A stretch of DNA of 64,000 nucleotides from Tardiphaga robiniae (GCF_001618955.1 NZ_LVYV01000002.1:62001-126000); one strand, 5' to 3'; counted from the stretch's first letter, positions 17,698 to 27,758 are shown. Notes: generated by a model from the letters alone, not told the origin. Program-made: numbers and translations.

Positions 17698-20013
17698 CTA
17701 GATATTAGTTCGTTTGACAAGCGCCTTGATCCTCTGCGGCGAGACCGGCAGCTGCGTGATGGCGCCGGGCTGGCCGAGCGCGTCGTCGATGGCCGCTGCA
17801 ATCGCTGCGCCGACGGCATTGGTGCCGCCTTCGCCGGCGCCCTTGAGCCCCATCGGGTTGAGCGGGCTCGGCGCATCCTCGGAAATGATCACTTCCACAT
17901 CAGGTACTTCGCGGGCCGTCGGCATCAAATAGTCGGCGAAGGTTACCGCCAGCGGTTCGCCGCGGTCGTCGTAGGTGAACTCTTCATAAAGCGCACCGCC
18001 GATGCCTTGGGCCACGCCGCCAACGATTTGGCCATCGACCAGCATCGGGTTGATCGCTTTGCCGATGTCATAGGCGACGAGATACCGCTCGACGCTGATG
18101 CCGCCTGTATCGCGCGCCAGCGAGACGACGGCGACATGGACGCCGTATGGGTAGGTCATATGCTTGGATTCGAACGATGCTTCGGCGAACAGGCCAGGTT
18201 CGCCATCACCAACCAGATTGCTTCCCGGTTCGAGCGCTTTCGCGATCTCGGCAAGTGTCATGGACGGGCCGGTGCTGCCATCAAGGCGGACAATCTCGCC
18301 ATCCACGATATCGAGTTGATCGGCCGTCAACTGCATCAATTCAGCTGCGGCCGCGAGAGCCTTGTCGCGCAGCTTCAGCGCGGCTTGCCGCGTCGCTTCG
18401 CCCGTCATCACGGAGACGCGCGAGGCGAAGGCGCCGAGACCTCTGGCGATACGGTTGGTCTGGCCGTGGATCACGCTGACATTGGCATAGCTGGCGCCGA
18501 GTTTCTCTGCGCAAATCTGAGCGATGACAGTTTCGACGCCCTGGCCGACCGAAGCGGCGCCGGTGACGACTTCCACGAGCCCGTCGGTCCCGACATTGAT
18601 CCGCACATCGTCGAACGGGCCAAGACCGCTTTTCTCGACGAACATGGCGACGCCGGAGCCGACCAGTTCGCCCGCCTTGCGACGCGACGTAATCTGCGTC
18701 TGCAGGTCGTCCCAGCCGATGCCATTCAGCGCCTTGTCCAGCAGCTTCGGATAATCGCCTGAATCCAGCACGATGTCGGTGCCGAGCGTTTCCAATGCAC
18801 GCGTGACCGGCATCTCGCTGGTCGCGATGAGGTTACGGCGGCGGACCTCGACGCCGCTGATCCCCACTTTGGCCGCGACCGCATCCAGCAAGCGTTCGCG
18901 CACGAAAGTGCTCTCATAGCGGCCGGGCGCGCGATAGGTGCCGCCAGGCGTCTTGTTGGTCAGGCGGATATGGCCGAGCACGCGATAGGCGGGAATGCGA
19001 TAGGGGCCGGGCAGCATCGCAGCTGCTAGGTCGGGCACGGTGGCGGCATGCGTGCGCATGTAGCCGCCCTGATCGTGAAAGAACTCGTTGTCGATCGCCA
19101 GAATATTGCCGTCGCGATCGATCGCCGCGCGGATGTGATGGGTCTGCTGCCGCGAGTGATTGGCCGCGATCAGATGCTCGCGGCGATCCTCTATCCATTT
19201 CACGGGACGTCCGAGGCGCAGCGCGGCGAGGCAGACGAGAACGTCTTCGGGATACATCTCGCCGCGAATGCCGAAGCCGCCGCCGACATGGCCTTCGAAC
19301 AGATTGGTGTTGGCAGCGGTGCGGCCAAACATCTTGGCGAGTTGGTCGCGATTCCAGTGCGGGACCTTTGCCGCACCATACATTTCCAGCATGTCGGTCT
19401 CGGCGATATAGTGGCCGATCGCACCGCGCGTTTCCATGGGGACGCCGGAATGGCGACCGATGGAGAGTGAGAGGTTGACTACGGCATGCGCCGTGGCAAA
19501 GGCGCCATCGACGTCGCCATAACCCTTCTTGATGAGCGCTGTCTCAGTGGGAAGCCCATCGCGGAATTCGCCGATCTCGCCATCGGCATGCAGGATGACC
19601 GGGAGTTCCTCGATCTCGACCACGACATGCTCGGCGGCGTCTTCGGCGAGATAGGGGTCCTCGGCGAACACGACGGCGACGGGATCGCCGACATAGCGTA
19701 CCTTGTCCTTGGCCAGAATGGTCTGGCGATAGGCGGCGAGTTGTTCGAGCCGCGTCAGACGGAAATCGATCGGCGGAATCTCAGCGACATCGGCAAAGCT
19801 CCAGGCGGCGACCACGCCCGGAATCGCCAGTGCCGGCGCGAGATCGACGGAGACGATGTTGCCGTGGGCATAGGTCGAACGCACCACGCGCATATGGAGC
19901 TGGTTCGGGAAATTGATGTCCGCAGCAAACTTGCCCTGGCCGCGCAGCAGCGGGCCGTCTTCCTTGCGGAGGACGGACTTGCCGACCAAGGTCGCTTTCG
20001 CGGCAGCACTCAC
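17698..20013 (-). CDS. Molybdenum hydroxylase large (catalytic) subunit, second copy
   Basis: 771 residues from a GTG at 20013 that overlaps the FeS-subunit stop (GTGA). It is a full-length xanthine dehydrogenase/CoxL-type subunit: an a/b hammerhead domain (about 18-130), then Moco-binding domains with GHVGGGFGIRGE, GGTYRAPGRYE, GAASVGQGVE and the active-site Glu728 in GAGEGG. The CO-dehydrogenase loop AYRCSFR is absent, so it is not a CO dehydrogenase. It should hydroxylate an aromatic heterocycle or aldehyde at a molybdopterin-cytosine-dinucleotide centre. It is last in a four-gene operon that contains a second, different large subunit at 20486. Confidence 0.92.
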   Translation of the reverse strand: MSAAAKATLVGKSVLRKEDGPLLRGQGKFAADINFPNQLHMRVVRSTYAHGNIVSVDLAPALAIPGVVAAWSFADVAEIPPIDFRLTRLEQLAAYRQTILAKDKVRYVGDPVAVVFAEDPYLAEDAAEHVVVEIEELPVILHADGEIGEFRDGLPTETALIKKGYGDVDGAFATAHAVVNLSLSIGRHSGVPMETRGAIGHYIAETDMLEMYGAAKVPHWNRDQLAKMFGRTAANTNLFEGHVGGGFGIRGEMYPEDVLVCLAALRLGRPVKWIEDRREHLIAANHSRQQTHHIRAAIDRDGNILAIDNEFFHDQGGYMRTHAATVPDLAAAMLPGPYRIPAYRVLGHIRLTNKTPGGTYRAPGRYESTFVRERLLDAVAAKVGISGVEVRRRNLIATSEMPVTRALETLGTDIVLDSGDYPKLLDKALNGIGWDDLQTQITSRRKAGELVGSGVAMFVEKSGLGPFDDVRINVGTDGLVEVVTGAASVGQGVETVIAQICAEKLGASYANVSVIHGQTNRIARGLGAFASRVSVMTGEATRQAALKLRDKALAAAAELMQLTADQLDIVDGEIVRLDGSTGPSMTLAEIAKALEPGSNLVGDGEPGLFAEASFESKHMTYPYGVHVAVVSLARDTGGISVERYLVAYDIGKAINPMLVDGQIVGGVAQGIGGALYEEFTYDDRGEPLAVTFADYLMPTAREVPDVEVIISEDAPSPLNPMGLKGAGEGGTNAVGAAIAAAIDDALGQPGAITQLPVSPQRIKALVKRTNI

Positions 20014-20489
20014 GACTGACGCATCTCCACCGCGGCAGCGCGCACCGCCTTGATGATGTTCTGATAGCCAGTACAGCGGCACAGGTTCGACGACAGCACG
20101 TCGACCAGATCGTGGTCGGAAATATCCGGTTCGCGTTCCAGTACGCCGACGGCGAGCATCAGGAATCCGGGCGTGCAGAAACCGCATTGCAGGCCATGGT
20201 TTTCCATGAAGGCGCGCTGCATCGGGTGCATCTCGTCGCCATCGGCGAGGCCTTCGACGGTGCGGATCTGCTTGCCGTCCGCCTGCTGGGCGAACATCAG
20301 GCACGAGCGCACCGGTTCGCCATTGACCAGCACGGTGCAGGCGCCGCAGACGCCGTGCTCGCAGCCGATATGCGTGCCGGTCTGGCCGCAATCCTCGCGG
20401 ATCGCGTCGGCGAGGGTCCGGCGCGACTCCACGCGAATGGCGTAGGACTGGCCGTTGATGATGAGGGTGATGTCGGTCTTGTCGCTCAT
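20010..20489 (-). CDS. Molybdenum hydroxylase small (2Fe-2S) subunit
   Basis: 159 residues. The plant-type ferredoxin cluster is bound by Cys43, 48, 51 and 63 (CEHGVCGAC then RSC). The second cluster is bound by Cys102, 105, 137 and 139 (CGFC and CRC). All eight ligands are intact. It passes electrons between the Moco site and FAD. Stop and start codons overlap with both flanking large-subunit genes, so one FeS subunit is made between two catalytic subunits. Confidence 0.95.
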   Translation of the reverse strand: MSDKTDITLIINGQSYAIRVESRRTLADAIREDCGQTGTHIGCEHGVCGACTVLVNGEPVRSCLMFAQQADGKQIRTVEGLADGDEMHPMQRAFMENHGLQCGFCTPGFLMLAVGVLEREPDISDHDLVDVLSSNLCRCTGYQNIIKAVRAAAVEMRQS

Positions 20490-22840
20490 GCAGTTTTTCC
20501 GTTGCTTGGCAATTTTCCGCTGCTGCGCAGGGCCGCCCGAATGCGCTGCGGCGTTGCCGGCATTTCGTCGATGGAGATTCCGAATGGCGAGAGCGCATCG
20601 TTGATTGCGGAGATCACCGCTGCCGGCGCGCCGATGGCCCCGCCTTCACCGAGGCCCTTGGCCTTGGTGATGGAGTTACCGGTCAGGGTCTCGACGTGAT
20701 GCAGCTCGATTTCGGGAATTTCGCGCGTTGTCGGCGGCAGGAAATCAGCCAGTGTGCTGGTCAGGATATTTCCGGTCTCGTCATAGATGATCTCTTCCAG
20801 CAGCGCGTTGCCGATGCCCTGCGCGACACCGCCATGGACTTGACCGTCAGCGATCATCGGATTGATGATCAGCCCGGCATCCTCCGCGACCAGAAACTTC
20901 TCCATCTCGACACGGCCGGTCTCGATATCGACCTCGACAATCGCGACATGGCAGGCATTGGAGAAGGTTCCGGATGGATCGTAAGTGCCGGTTTCGGTGA
21001 GACCCGGTTCGATCTCGCCCTTGAAGATATGGGTTTGGTGATAGGCCGCACGGGCCATTGACGCGATAGTCACCGAGCGGTCGGTCCCGATGACATGCGC
21101 CGAGCCGGACTGCAGCGTGATGTCTTCGGGCGCTGCTTCAAGGAAATGGCTCGCCATCTTCAGCAGTTTGGCGCGGATTTTTTGCGCGGCTAGCAGGCTG
21201 GCGCCGCCCGACAGCACCAACGAACGGCTGGCAAAGGTGCCCCAGCCATAGGGCGAGCGATCGGTGTCGCCATGAACCACCTTGATGAATTCCGGATCGA
21301 TTCCGATCTCGTCGGCAATGATCTGCGCCAGCGATGTGCGCAGGCCCTGACCATGCGGCGACGAGCCGATCCGCGCTTCGACGAAGCCCGAGGGATCGAT
21401 GGTCAGATACACGGTCTCGAAGCCCGGAGTGATCTCCATGCCGCGCGCCGCGAAAGCGGGGCTGCCATAGCCGGTGCGTTCGGAGAAGGTCGCAAAGCCG
21501 ATACCGAGATAGCGGCCGGCATCGCGTGCAGTCTTCTGGCGCTTGCGGAATGCGTCGAGGTCGATGGCCTTAATGGCCATCTCCATGGTTTCCTTGTAGC
21601 TGCCGTCGTCGAAGACGAGACCGGTCGCCGATGTGTAGGGAAATTTGTCGATGAGGTTTCGGCGACGCAATTCAGTCGGTTCAATGCCGAAGGCTGCGGC
21701 AGCCTTGTCCATGAGCCGTTCGAGCACGAAGGTGATCACCGGTCGCGAGACGCCGCGATAGGGGGCCATCGGACAGGTATTGGTCATCACGCCGCGCGAG
21801 CGACAATCATAGGCGCGCACGTCATAGGGGCCGGGAAGTTCGGCCAGTGCCATCAAGGGTTCGACGCCGCAGGTCGTGGGAAAGCAAGAGTAGGCGCCGA
21901 TATTGGCGACAATGTCGCCGCGCAAAGCGAGCAGCTTGCCGCTCTTGTCGAACGCGCCTTCGAGCTGGACGTGTTGATCTCGGCTGTGGAAGCTTGCGAT
22001 CAGGTTTTCGCGACGATCCTCGGTCCAGGCTACGGAGCTCCGCAGTTTGCGCGCCAGCCAGACCAGCAGCACATATTCCGGCGCGAGCGACATCTTCTGC
22101 CCGAAGCCGCCACCGACGTCGGGGGCGACGACGCGTAGGTCGGATTCGGGAATGCCGAGGATATCGCACACCGCCGTGCGTGTCAGATGCGGCATCTGCG
22201 TGGTGCAGGTCAGCGTCACGCGGCCGGTCGAACCATCATAGGCGGCATGGCCGGCGCGGGCCTCCATAGGCGTCGCATTCTGACGGTGCGAGCGCGCTTC
22301 AACATGCAGCACCTTGTGTGCGGTCTTCCAAACATCCTCGAAGCCGGGTGTCGCGATGCGACCCTCGACGATCACGTTGTGCTTGGTGTCGGCGTGAACC
22401 AGCGGAGCGTCTCCAGCAAGCGCATCCATCGCATCGATCAGCGGCGCACCTTCGGATATCTCGACCTCGATCTGATCGGCGATGTCCTCCGCCTGATCCT
22501 TGCTCGGCGCGTAGACGGCCGCGATGGACTCACCTGTGAACCGCACCACGCCATCGGCAAGGATTGGCTGACCCACGGCGACATAGTTGAACTTGCTCAG
22601 CATGGGCCGGATCGGCTTCAGCTTTGCGAGGTCCTTGGCCGTGACGATGCTTGCGCCCTCCGGCGCCGTGATGTTCTTGATCGTTCCTGCAGCCACGCCG
22701 CTGCGGACGAAGCGCACCCAGTGCGTGGCCGGCATATCCGCGGTGAAGCGGCCGCGGCCGGTGACGAGGGCGGGGTCCTCGAGTCGGCGGATCGAGCGCC
22801 CGACCCAGGTCGTGCCGGAGCCCTTGGTGTGGACCGTCAT
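20486..22840 (-). CDS. Molybdenum hydroxylase large (catalytic) subunit, first copy
   Basis: 784 residues. It starts with an ATGA overlap with the FAD-subunit stop. The full xanthine-dehydrogenase-type architecture is present: PDVGGGFGQKMS, APYRGVSRP in place of the CoxL loop, SSPHGQGLR, and active-site Glu732 in GLGEGG. It is only distantly similar to the other large subunit in the operon, so the pair is not a recent duplication. Both keep the catalytic Glu and Q-loop, so both are expected to be active or to form alternative complexes with the shared small and medium subunits. Confidence 0.92.
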   Translation of the reverse strand: MTVHTKGSGTTWVGRSIRRLEDPALVTGRGRFTADMPATHWVRFVRSGVAAGTIKNITAPEGASIVTAKDLAKLKPIRPMLSKFNYVAVGQPILADGVVRFTGESIAAVYAPSKDQAEDIADQIEVEISEGAPLIDAMDALAGDAPLVHADTKHNVIVEGRIATPGFEDVWKTAHKVLHVEARSHRQNATPMEARAGHAAYDGSTGRVTLTCTTQMPHLTRTAVCDILGIPESDLRVVAPDVGGGFGQKMSLAPEYVLLVWLARKLRSSVAWTEDRRENLIASFHSRDQHVQLEGAFDKSGKLLALRGDIVANIGAYSCFPTTCGVEPLMALAELPGPYDVRAYDCRSRGVMTNTCPMAPYRGVSRPVITFVLERLMDKAAAAFGIEPTELRRRNLIDKFPYTSATGLVFDDGSYKETMEMAIKAIDLDAFRKRQKTARDAGRYLGIGFATFSERTGYGSPAFAARGMEITPGFETVYLTIDPSGFVEARIGSSPHGQGLRTSLAQIIADEIGIDPEFIKVVHGDTDRSPYGWGTFASRSLVLSGGASLLAAQKIRAKLLKMASHFLEAAPEDITLQSGSAHVIGTDRSVTIASMARAAYHQTHIFKGEIEPGLTETGTYDPSGTFSNACHVAIVEVDIETGRVEMEKFLVAEDAGLIINPMIADGQVHGGVAQGIGNALLEEIIYDETGNILTSTLADFLPPTTREIPEIELHHVETLTGNSITKAKGLGEGGAIGAPAAVISAINDALSPFGISIDEMPATPQRIRAALRSSGKLPSNGKTA

Positions 22841-23694
22841 TGCAATGACCGCTCCAGCGCACGGCGCGTGACAGCGCGGACCAGATCGCAGCGATACTCC
22901 GCAGTGGTCTGGATATCCTCCAGCGGCTCGATAGCATTTGCTGCAGCTTCACCCGCGGCGACGAACAGTTCCGGCGAAGGAGCCTGACCGTTCAACACGT
23001 CTTCGGCTTCAGTAATCCGCCGTGCGCGATCTTCGGCACCGCCGATGCCGACATGGGCGTCGGCGATCACGCCGTCGACGAGACGATAGGTGACGAGTGC
23101 CGCCGACATCGCGAAATCGCCGGCGCGGCGGCTGAACTCGTAGAAGCCGAATTTGGTATCGTCGGGTAGCAGCGGCAAGCGTGCTTCGGCGAGGAATTCG
23201 TCCTCGGCCAGCGATGTCGACATGATGCCTTCGAGGAAATCGGTGACAGGCACGATGCGTTCGCCGCGCACACTCTTCACGACCAGTTGGGCGTCCAGCG
23301 TTGCCGCGACGAGGCACCACTCCGATGCAGGATCGGCATGGGCGAGGCTGCCGCAAAACGTGCCGCGCATCCGGATCGGATAATGCGCGATGTGGCTGAC
23401 AACGAAAGCAAGGAGCTTACCAAGCGGACCGTCAATGACAGGCTTGTGGAATGCGCCGTGGCGCACCCGCGCGCCAATCGAGAGGTAGTCGCCGTCGACA
23501 GCGAGGCGGTCGAGCCCTTCGACCTCGTTGATATCGATTAAGTGTGCTGGCCGCGCCATGCGGAACGCCATGATCGGCACCAGGCTCTGGCCGCCCGCCA
23601 GAATGCGGCCATCGAGCGGCGCAAACTCGGCCAATGCACTCACAACTTCATCCACGGTGCGTGGGACGTGTCGCGTGAACGGCGCCGGCTTCAT
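22837..23694 (-). CDS. Molybdenum hydroxylase medium (FAD-binding) subunit
   Basis: 285 residues of the CoxM/FAD_binding_5 type. FAD-binding motifs are ILAGGQSLVPIM (31-42) and TFCGSLAHADPASEW near residues 110-125, followed by the CO_deh_flav_C domain. It transfers electrons from the FeS subunit to an acceptor. It is the first gene of the operon; site E lies 36 bp upstream of its start. Confidence 0.94.
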   Translation of the reverse strand: MKPAPFTRHVPRTVDEVVSALAEFAPLDGRILAGGQSLVPIMAFRMARPAHLIDINEVEGLDRLAVDGDYLSIGARVRHGAFHKPVIDGPLGKLLAFVVSHIAHYPIRMRGTFCGSLAHADPASEWCLVAATLDAQLVVKSVRGERIVPVTDFLEGIMSTSLAEDEFLAEARLPLLPDDTKFGFYEFSRRAGDFAMSAALVTYRLVDGVIADAHVGIGGAEDRARRITEAEDVLNGQAPSPELFVAAGEAAANAIEPLEDIQTTAEYRCDLVRAVTRRALERSLQ

Positions 23695-23729
23695 ATGGAA
23701 AAACCCCGAGCAGGAGTGCCAAAATTCAC

Positions 23730-23744
23730 TTGTATGCTAACAAT
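23730..23744. promoter_or_regulatory. Putative operator TTGTATGCTWACRAT (site E)
   Basis: TTGTATGCTAACAAT, including the palindrome TTGT-N6-ACAA. It lies 36 bp upstream of the first gene of the molybdenum hydroxylase operon. It matches site A (4539) at 13 of 15 positions and shares TTGTNNGC with sites B-D. Confidence 0.6.
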
Positions 23745-23851
23745 CGTCTTTTGGAAGTCAATCAGTGTCGCTGACGCAAAACGGGGCGTTCGCCGCCTGC
23801 GTTTTGATCACACGGGGATAGCTGAATTCGTCGAGTCGAGCGCGCTAAGTT

Positions 23852-25144
23852 TCAGGCGATATCGCGCTGCAGCGCGAAGTCATCCAGCAATGGCGAGCGT
23901 TTGCCCGCGATCATCCCGCCGATCAGTTGCGCTGCGAGATAACTGAAGGTGATGCCGTTCCCGCCATAACCATAGGCGGCATAGAGATGCGGATGGCCGG
24001 GGACAGGGCCGATCAGCGGCAGGCCATCGCGCGTGGTGTCGAAAGTGCCGGCCCAGCGATAGTCGATGGCAAGTTCGGCGCGTGGCCAGAGTGATGCGAG
24101 CTTCTCCTTCAGCGCACGTGCCTTGGCAGGGATCAGGGCATCGCGTGCATCGGGATCAATGATCTCGTCGCTGTCTTCGCCGCCGATGATGATGCGGCCG
24201 GATGTGGTGGTTCGGGCGTAGAGATAATCCTTGCTGTCTTCCCAGATCAGCACACCGTCGCGCCAGAGTCTGTCCGGCTGCGGCTTCGTCGCGATCGCCC
24301 AGCTCGATGACGGCTTTTGCACGGTCGTTTTTACGATGTCGGGCATCACATAGCCGGTCGCCAGCACGACATGGCGCGCCTCGACGGTACGGCCGTCCAT
24401 CAATTGAACGCCGACGGTGTGGCCTGCGGAGTCGAACGTGGCCGTCTCCGCCTCGAACAATCGCGCGCCGCGCGCCGTCGCGACATTCAGCAGTCCCAGT
24501 GCCAGTTGCAACGGATCGGAATCTGCCGAGTCCGGCGACACGATGGCACCCGCCCGGGCAATGTCGTATTCGGACAGGAGGGCCTTGTGATCGAGGAGTG
24601 TGCCGGGCAGGCCGGCGCGCTCGCGAAGCGCGTGTTCCTCGATCAGCCCTTTGGCACTCTCGTCTGCGGCAAGATAGAGCGAGTCCTTCGCGCGCATGTC
24701 GCATCGCAGGTCGAGCGTCCGGACCAGTGCCTTCAATCCATGGACGGCGTCATAGCTGGCGCGATAGGCACGCGCGGCGCGCTCATAGCCATAGAGATGT
24801 GTCAGCTCCTGCAGCGAGCGATCGATCTCCCATAGCAGCATCGACGTGCTCGCTACCGTACTGCCGCGCCCAGGCAATTCGCGATCGACGATGACCACAT
24901 CCAGTCCCTGCCGCGTCAGTTGCTCGGCCATCAGGGCGCCGGTGATGCCCGCGCCGACGATCAGCGCATCGCATGTGGTGTCTTCGGGGAGGGGCTGACG
25001 GGAGGCATGCTGCAGGCCAGCAAACCACGGCGAATGTCCGCCGCGCAAATCAGCATGCTCGGTGGTATCGGGATCGAGATCGGAAATGGGGCACCTTGAA
25101 GTCGGGGGAGGAAGGCGCTCCGGCGCCTCACGCTGAATTCGCAT
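23852..25144 (-). CDS. FAD-dependent oxidoreductase (DadA/glycine oxidase family)
   Basis: 430 residues. A dinucleotide-binding motif ALIVGAGITGALMAEQL lies near residues 60-76, after an unusual 55-residue N-terminal extension. The C-terminal GYGGNGITFS is the second FAD contact typical of DAO-family amine or amino-acid oxidases (PuuB, DadA-like). It probably oxidises an amino acid or amine, but the substrate is not inferable. It is separated from the molybdenum operon by 157 bp in the same direction and may be independently transcribed. Confidence 0.88.
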   Translation of the reverse strand: MRIQREAPERLPPPTSRCPISDLDPDTTEHADLRGGHSPWFAGLQHASRQPLPEDTTCDALIVGAGITGALMAEQLTRQGLDVVIVDRELPGRGSTVASTSMLLWEIDRSLQELTHLYGYERAARAYRASYDAVHGLKALVRTLDLRCDMRAKDSLYLAADESAKGLIEEHALRERAGLPGTLLDHKALLSEYDIARAGAIVSPDSADSDPLQLALGLLNVATARGARLFEAETATFDSAGHTVGVQLMDGRTVEARHVVLATGYVMPDIVKTTVQKPSSSWAIATKPQPDRLWRDGVLIWEDSKDYLYARTTTSGRIIIGGEDSDEIIDPDARDALIPAKARALKEKLASLWPRAELAIDYRWAGTFDTTRDGLPLIGPVPGHPHLYAAYGYGGNGITFSYLAAQLIGGMIAGKRSPLLDDFALQRDIA

Positions 25145-25420
25145 GACAATTTCCCGGGCCCTGTTCCGTTCCTTGCGAGATCGCGCGGGCGGGCCAGCTA
25201 CTCCAGATTCTCGCAGGCCACGGCGCGGTCCCGAGCCGGATTCTCTATGACCTTGGATCAGAGATAAGTGATTTCAAAGGGTTAGATACCCGTAGCAAGA
25301 TCGCCGCGGTGACGTTAAACAGGCGCCAAACCAAACCAGACGATGTGAGCCGGACCAACCGGGGCTTTACCGCTCCAGCGTGGTTTCTATCTCATTCATT
25401 GCTCAAAGGACGCCGCGACC

Positions 25421-26689
25421 GTGACCAAGAACAGCCTGCCTTTGCCGCAGCTTTCCCTCCCGAAAGACAAGATCAAAATCCTTCTGCTCGAAGGCGTGAA
25501 CGACAGCGCGGTCGAGCTGATCGAGGCGGCGGGCTATTCGAGCGTGACGCGCCTGCCGAAGGCGCTCGATGGCGAAGCCCTGAAGGAAGCCATCAAGGGC
25601 GTTCATATTCTGGGTATCCGGTCGCGCACCCAGATCACGCAGGACGTGCTCGATGCCGCAGACCGGCTCATCGGCGTCGGCTGCTTCAGCGTCGGCACCA
25701 ACCAGGTGGATATCGATGCTGCGCGCCGCAGCGGCATTCCCGTGTTCAATGCGCCGTTTTCCAACACCCGCAGCGTCGCCGAACTGGTGATCGGCGAAAT
25801 CGTCATGCTGTTGCGTAGGATCGTGCCGCGGTCCAATGCTGCGCATGACGGGCGGTGGGACAAGTCGGCGAATGACAGCCACGAGGTCCGAGGCAAGACG
25901 CTGGGCATCATCGGCTACGGCAGCATCGGCTCGCAGCTTTCCAATCTGGCGGAGGCTCTGGGTATGCGCGTGATCTTCTACGATCACACCGACAGGCTCC
26001 GCCATGGCAATACCGAGCCGGTCGCGAGCCTGCAGGAATTGCTGGCGCAGAGCGATGTCGTCAGCCTGCACGTCCCGGAGACGCCAGCCACGCAGGGGAT
26101 GATCGGCCGCGATGAACTGGCGGCGATGAAGGACGGCGCCTATTTCATCAACAACAGCCGTGGCACCGTGGTCGATCTCGACGCGCTTGCCGAAGCGCTG
26201 CGCAACGGCAAGCTACGGGGCGCCGCAGTGGACGTGTTTCCGGTCGAGCCCGGCTCCAATCAGGAACGTTTCGTGACGCCGCTTCAGGGACTGCCGAACG
26301 TGCTGCTGACGCCGCATATCGGTGGCTCCACCGAAGAAGCGCAGGAGCGCATTGGCGCTGAAGTCGCGCGCAAGCTGATCGACTACAGCGACAGCGGTTC
26401 GACCATGGGCGCCGTGAATTTCCCGCAGGTGCAGCTGCCGGCGCGTCCGTCGGGCACGCGTTTCATTCAGGTCCAGCGCAATGTGCCGGGCATGCTCGGG
26501 CGGCTCAACGAAGTGCTCGCGCGTCACGCCGTTAACATTGCTGCGCAATACTATGAGTCTTACAGCGACGTCGGCTATGTCGTGCTCGATGCCGACGCGT
26601 CCGCCGCGGACAGTCAGCGGGTGCTCGCGGATATCCGGGCGCTCGAAGGCACGATCCGCGCGCGCTTGCTATATGAATACAAGGGTTAA
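25421..26689 (+). CDS. serA: D-3-phosphoglycerate dehydrogenase with C-terminal ACT domain
   Basis: 422 residues from a GTG. It has the 2-hydroxyacid dehydrogenase fold: IIGYGSIGSQL in the NAD-binding domain, the catalytic Arg in NNSRGTVVDL, and the Glu and His region ending in TPHIGGSTEEAQ. A C-terminal ACT domain (about 350-422, VQRNVPGMLGRLNEVLARH) matches the short E. coli-type enzyme. It catalyses the first step of serine synthesis and is probably feedback-inhibited by serine through the ACT domain. Bradyrhizobia often carry a second, long form elsewhere. Confidence 0.93.
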   Translation: MTKNSLPLPQLSLPKDKIKILLLEGVNDSAVELIEAAGYSSVTRLPKALDGEALKEAIKGVHILGIRSRTQITQDVLDAADRLIGVGCFSVGTNQVDIDAARRSGIPVFNAPFSNTRSVAELVIGEIVMLLRRIVPRSNAAHDGRWDKSANDSHEVRGKTLGIIGYGSIGSQLSNLAEALGMRVIFYDHTDRLRHGNTEPVASLQELLAQSDVVSLHVPETPATQGMIGRDELAAMKDGAYFINNSRGTVVDLDALAEALRNGKLRGAAVDVFPVEPGSNQERFVTPLQGLPNVLLTPHIGGSTEEAQERIGAEVARKLIDYSDSGSTMGAVNFPQVQLPARPSGTRFIQVQRNVPGMLGRLNEVLARHAVNIAAQYYESYSDVGYVVLDADASAADSQRVLADIRALEGTIRARLLYEYKG

Positions 26690-26762
26690 ACCCGGCAGGC
26701 TGAACTTGATGGCTGTTTCTGATATGGTCGGAAACAGCTTATCTCGATGATGGATTGGACGA

Positions 26763-27758
26763 TTGACGTATCAGGACATCCGTTTTTCCGTTGCGCCCAT
26801 GATGGACTGGTCGGATACCCATTGCAGGGTATTTCACCGGATACTGTCGAAGCGCGCGCGGCTCTATACGGAGATGCTGACGACGGGCGCCGTGATCCAT
26901 GGCGACCGTGCGCGGTTGCTTGGCTTTGACGCCAGCGAACATCCGGTGGCGCTGCAACTCGGTGGCTCTGAGCCGGCGCATCTTGCGGAAGCGGCGAAGA
27001 TCGGCGTGGATTTCGGCTATGACGAGATCAACGTCAATGTCGGCTGCCCCTCGGATCGCGTGAAGGACGGCCGTTTTGGGGCCTGCCTGATGGCCGAACC
27101 GGATCTGGTAGCTCGCGGTGTGGCCGCGATGAAGCAGGCGGTGGACGTGCCGGTCACCGTGAAGTGCCGCATCGGCATCGACGATCAGGATCCCGAAGTC
27201 GCTCTTGATACGCTGGCGCGCGCGGTGGTCGCCGCCGGCGCCGACGGTCTGATCGTCCATGCGCGCAAGGCGTGGCTCAACGGCCTGTCGCCGAAAGAGA
27301 ACCGCAACATTCCGCCGTTGAACTACGACCGCGTCTATCGGCTGAAGGCGGCGATGCCCGACGTGCCGATCGTCATCAATGGCGGCATCGTCGGTGTCAC
27401 TGAAGCCGCTGCTCATCTCGCGCATGTGGATGGCGCGATGCTCGGTCGCGCCGCCTATCAGGAGCCTTGGCGCTTGCTGTCGGTCGATCCCGAATTGTTT
27501 GGCGAGCCGGCGCCGCATGCGACGATGAAAGACGCCTTCGAAGCGATGATGCCCTATATCGAGGATCAGCTCGCGCAAGGCACGCGGCTGCACTCGATCA
27601 CCCGGCATTTTGTCGGCGCATTCCACGGCGTGCGCGGCGCACGCGCCTTCCGGCGACATCTTGCGGAGAACGGCGTCAAGCATGGCGCCGGCATCAATGT
27701 GTTGCGTGAGGCGATTGCACTGGTCGAGGATGAACCGGCGGTTTCCGAAGCGGCATAA
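26763..27758 (+). CDS. dusA: tRNA-dihydrouridine synthase A
   Basis: 331 residues from a TTG at 26763, the only plausible start in this frame; nearby ATGs at 26747 and 26750 are out of frame. It begins RFSVAPMMDWSD, the Dus hallmark. NVNVGCPSDRVKDGRFGACLM contains the catalytic Cys and the DusA-specific context, and VIVNGGI-type segments bind FMN. The enzyme reduces U20/U20a of tRNA with NADPH. Confidence 0.95.
   Translation: MTYQDIRFSVAPMMDWSDTHCRVFHRILSKRARLYTEMLTTGAVIHGDRARLLGFDASEHPVALQLGGSEPAHLAEAAKIGVDFGYDEINVNVGCPSDRVKDGRFGACLMAEPDLVARGVAAMKQAVDVPVTVKCRIGIDDQDPEVALDTLARAVVAAGADGLIVHARKAWLNGLSPKENRNIPPLNYDRVYRLKAAMPDVPIVINGGIVGVTEAAAHLAHVDGAMLGRAAYQEPWRLLSVDPELFGEPAPHATMKDAFEAMMPYIEDQLAQGTRLHSITRHFVGAFHGVRGARAFRRHLAENGVKHGAGINVLREAIALVEDEPAVSEAA

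Noticed and set aside
17698-23694. Aerobic CO dehydrogenase (coxMSL)
   Set aside because: The AYRCSFR active-site loop is absent in both large subunits, and the gene order and duplicated large subunit differ from cox operons.
25145-25420. Riboswitch or leader regulating serA
   Set aside because: No recognisable aptamer core or terminator hairpin in the 276-bp leader.
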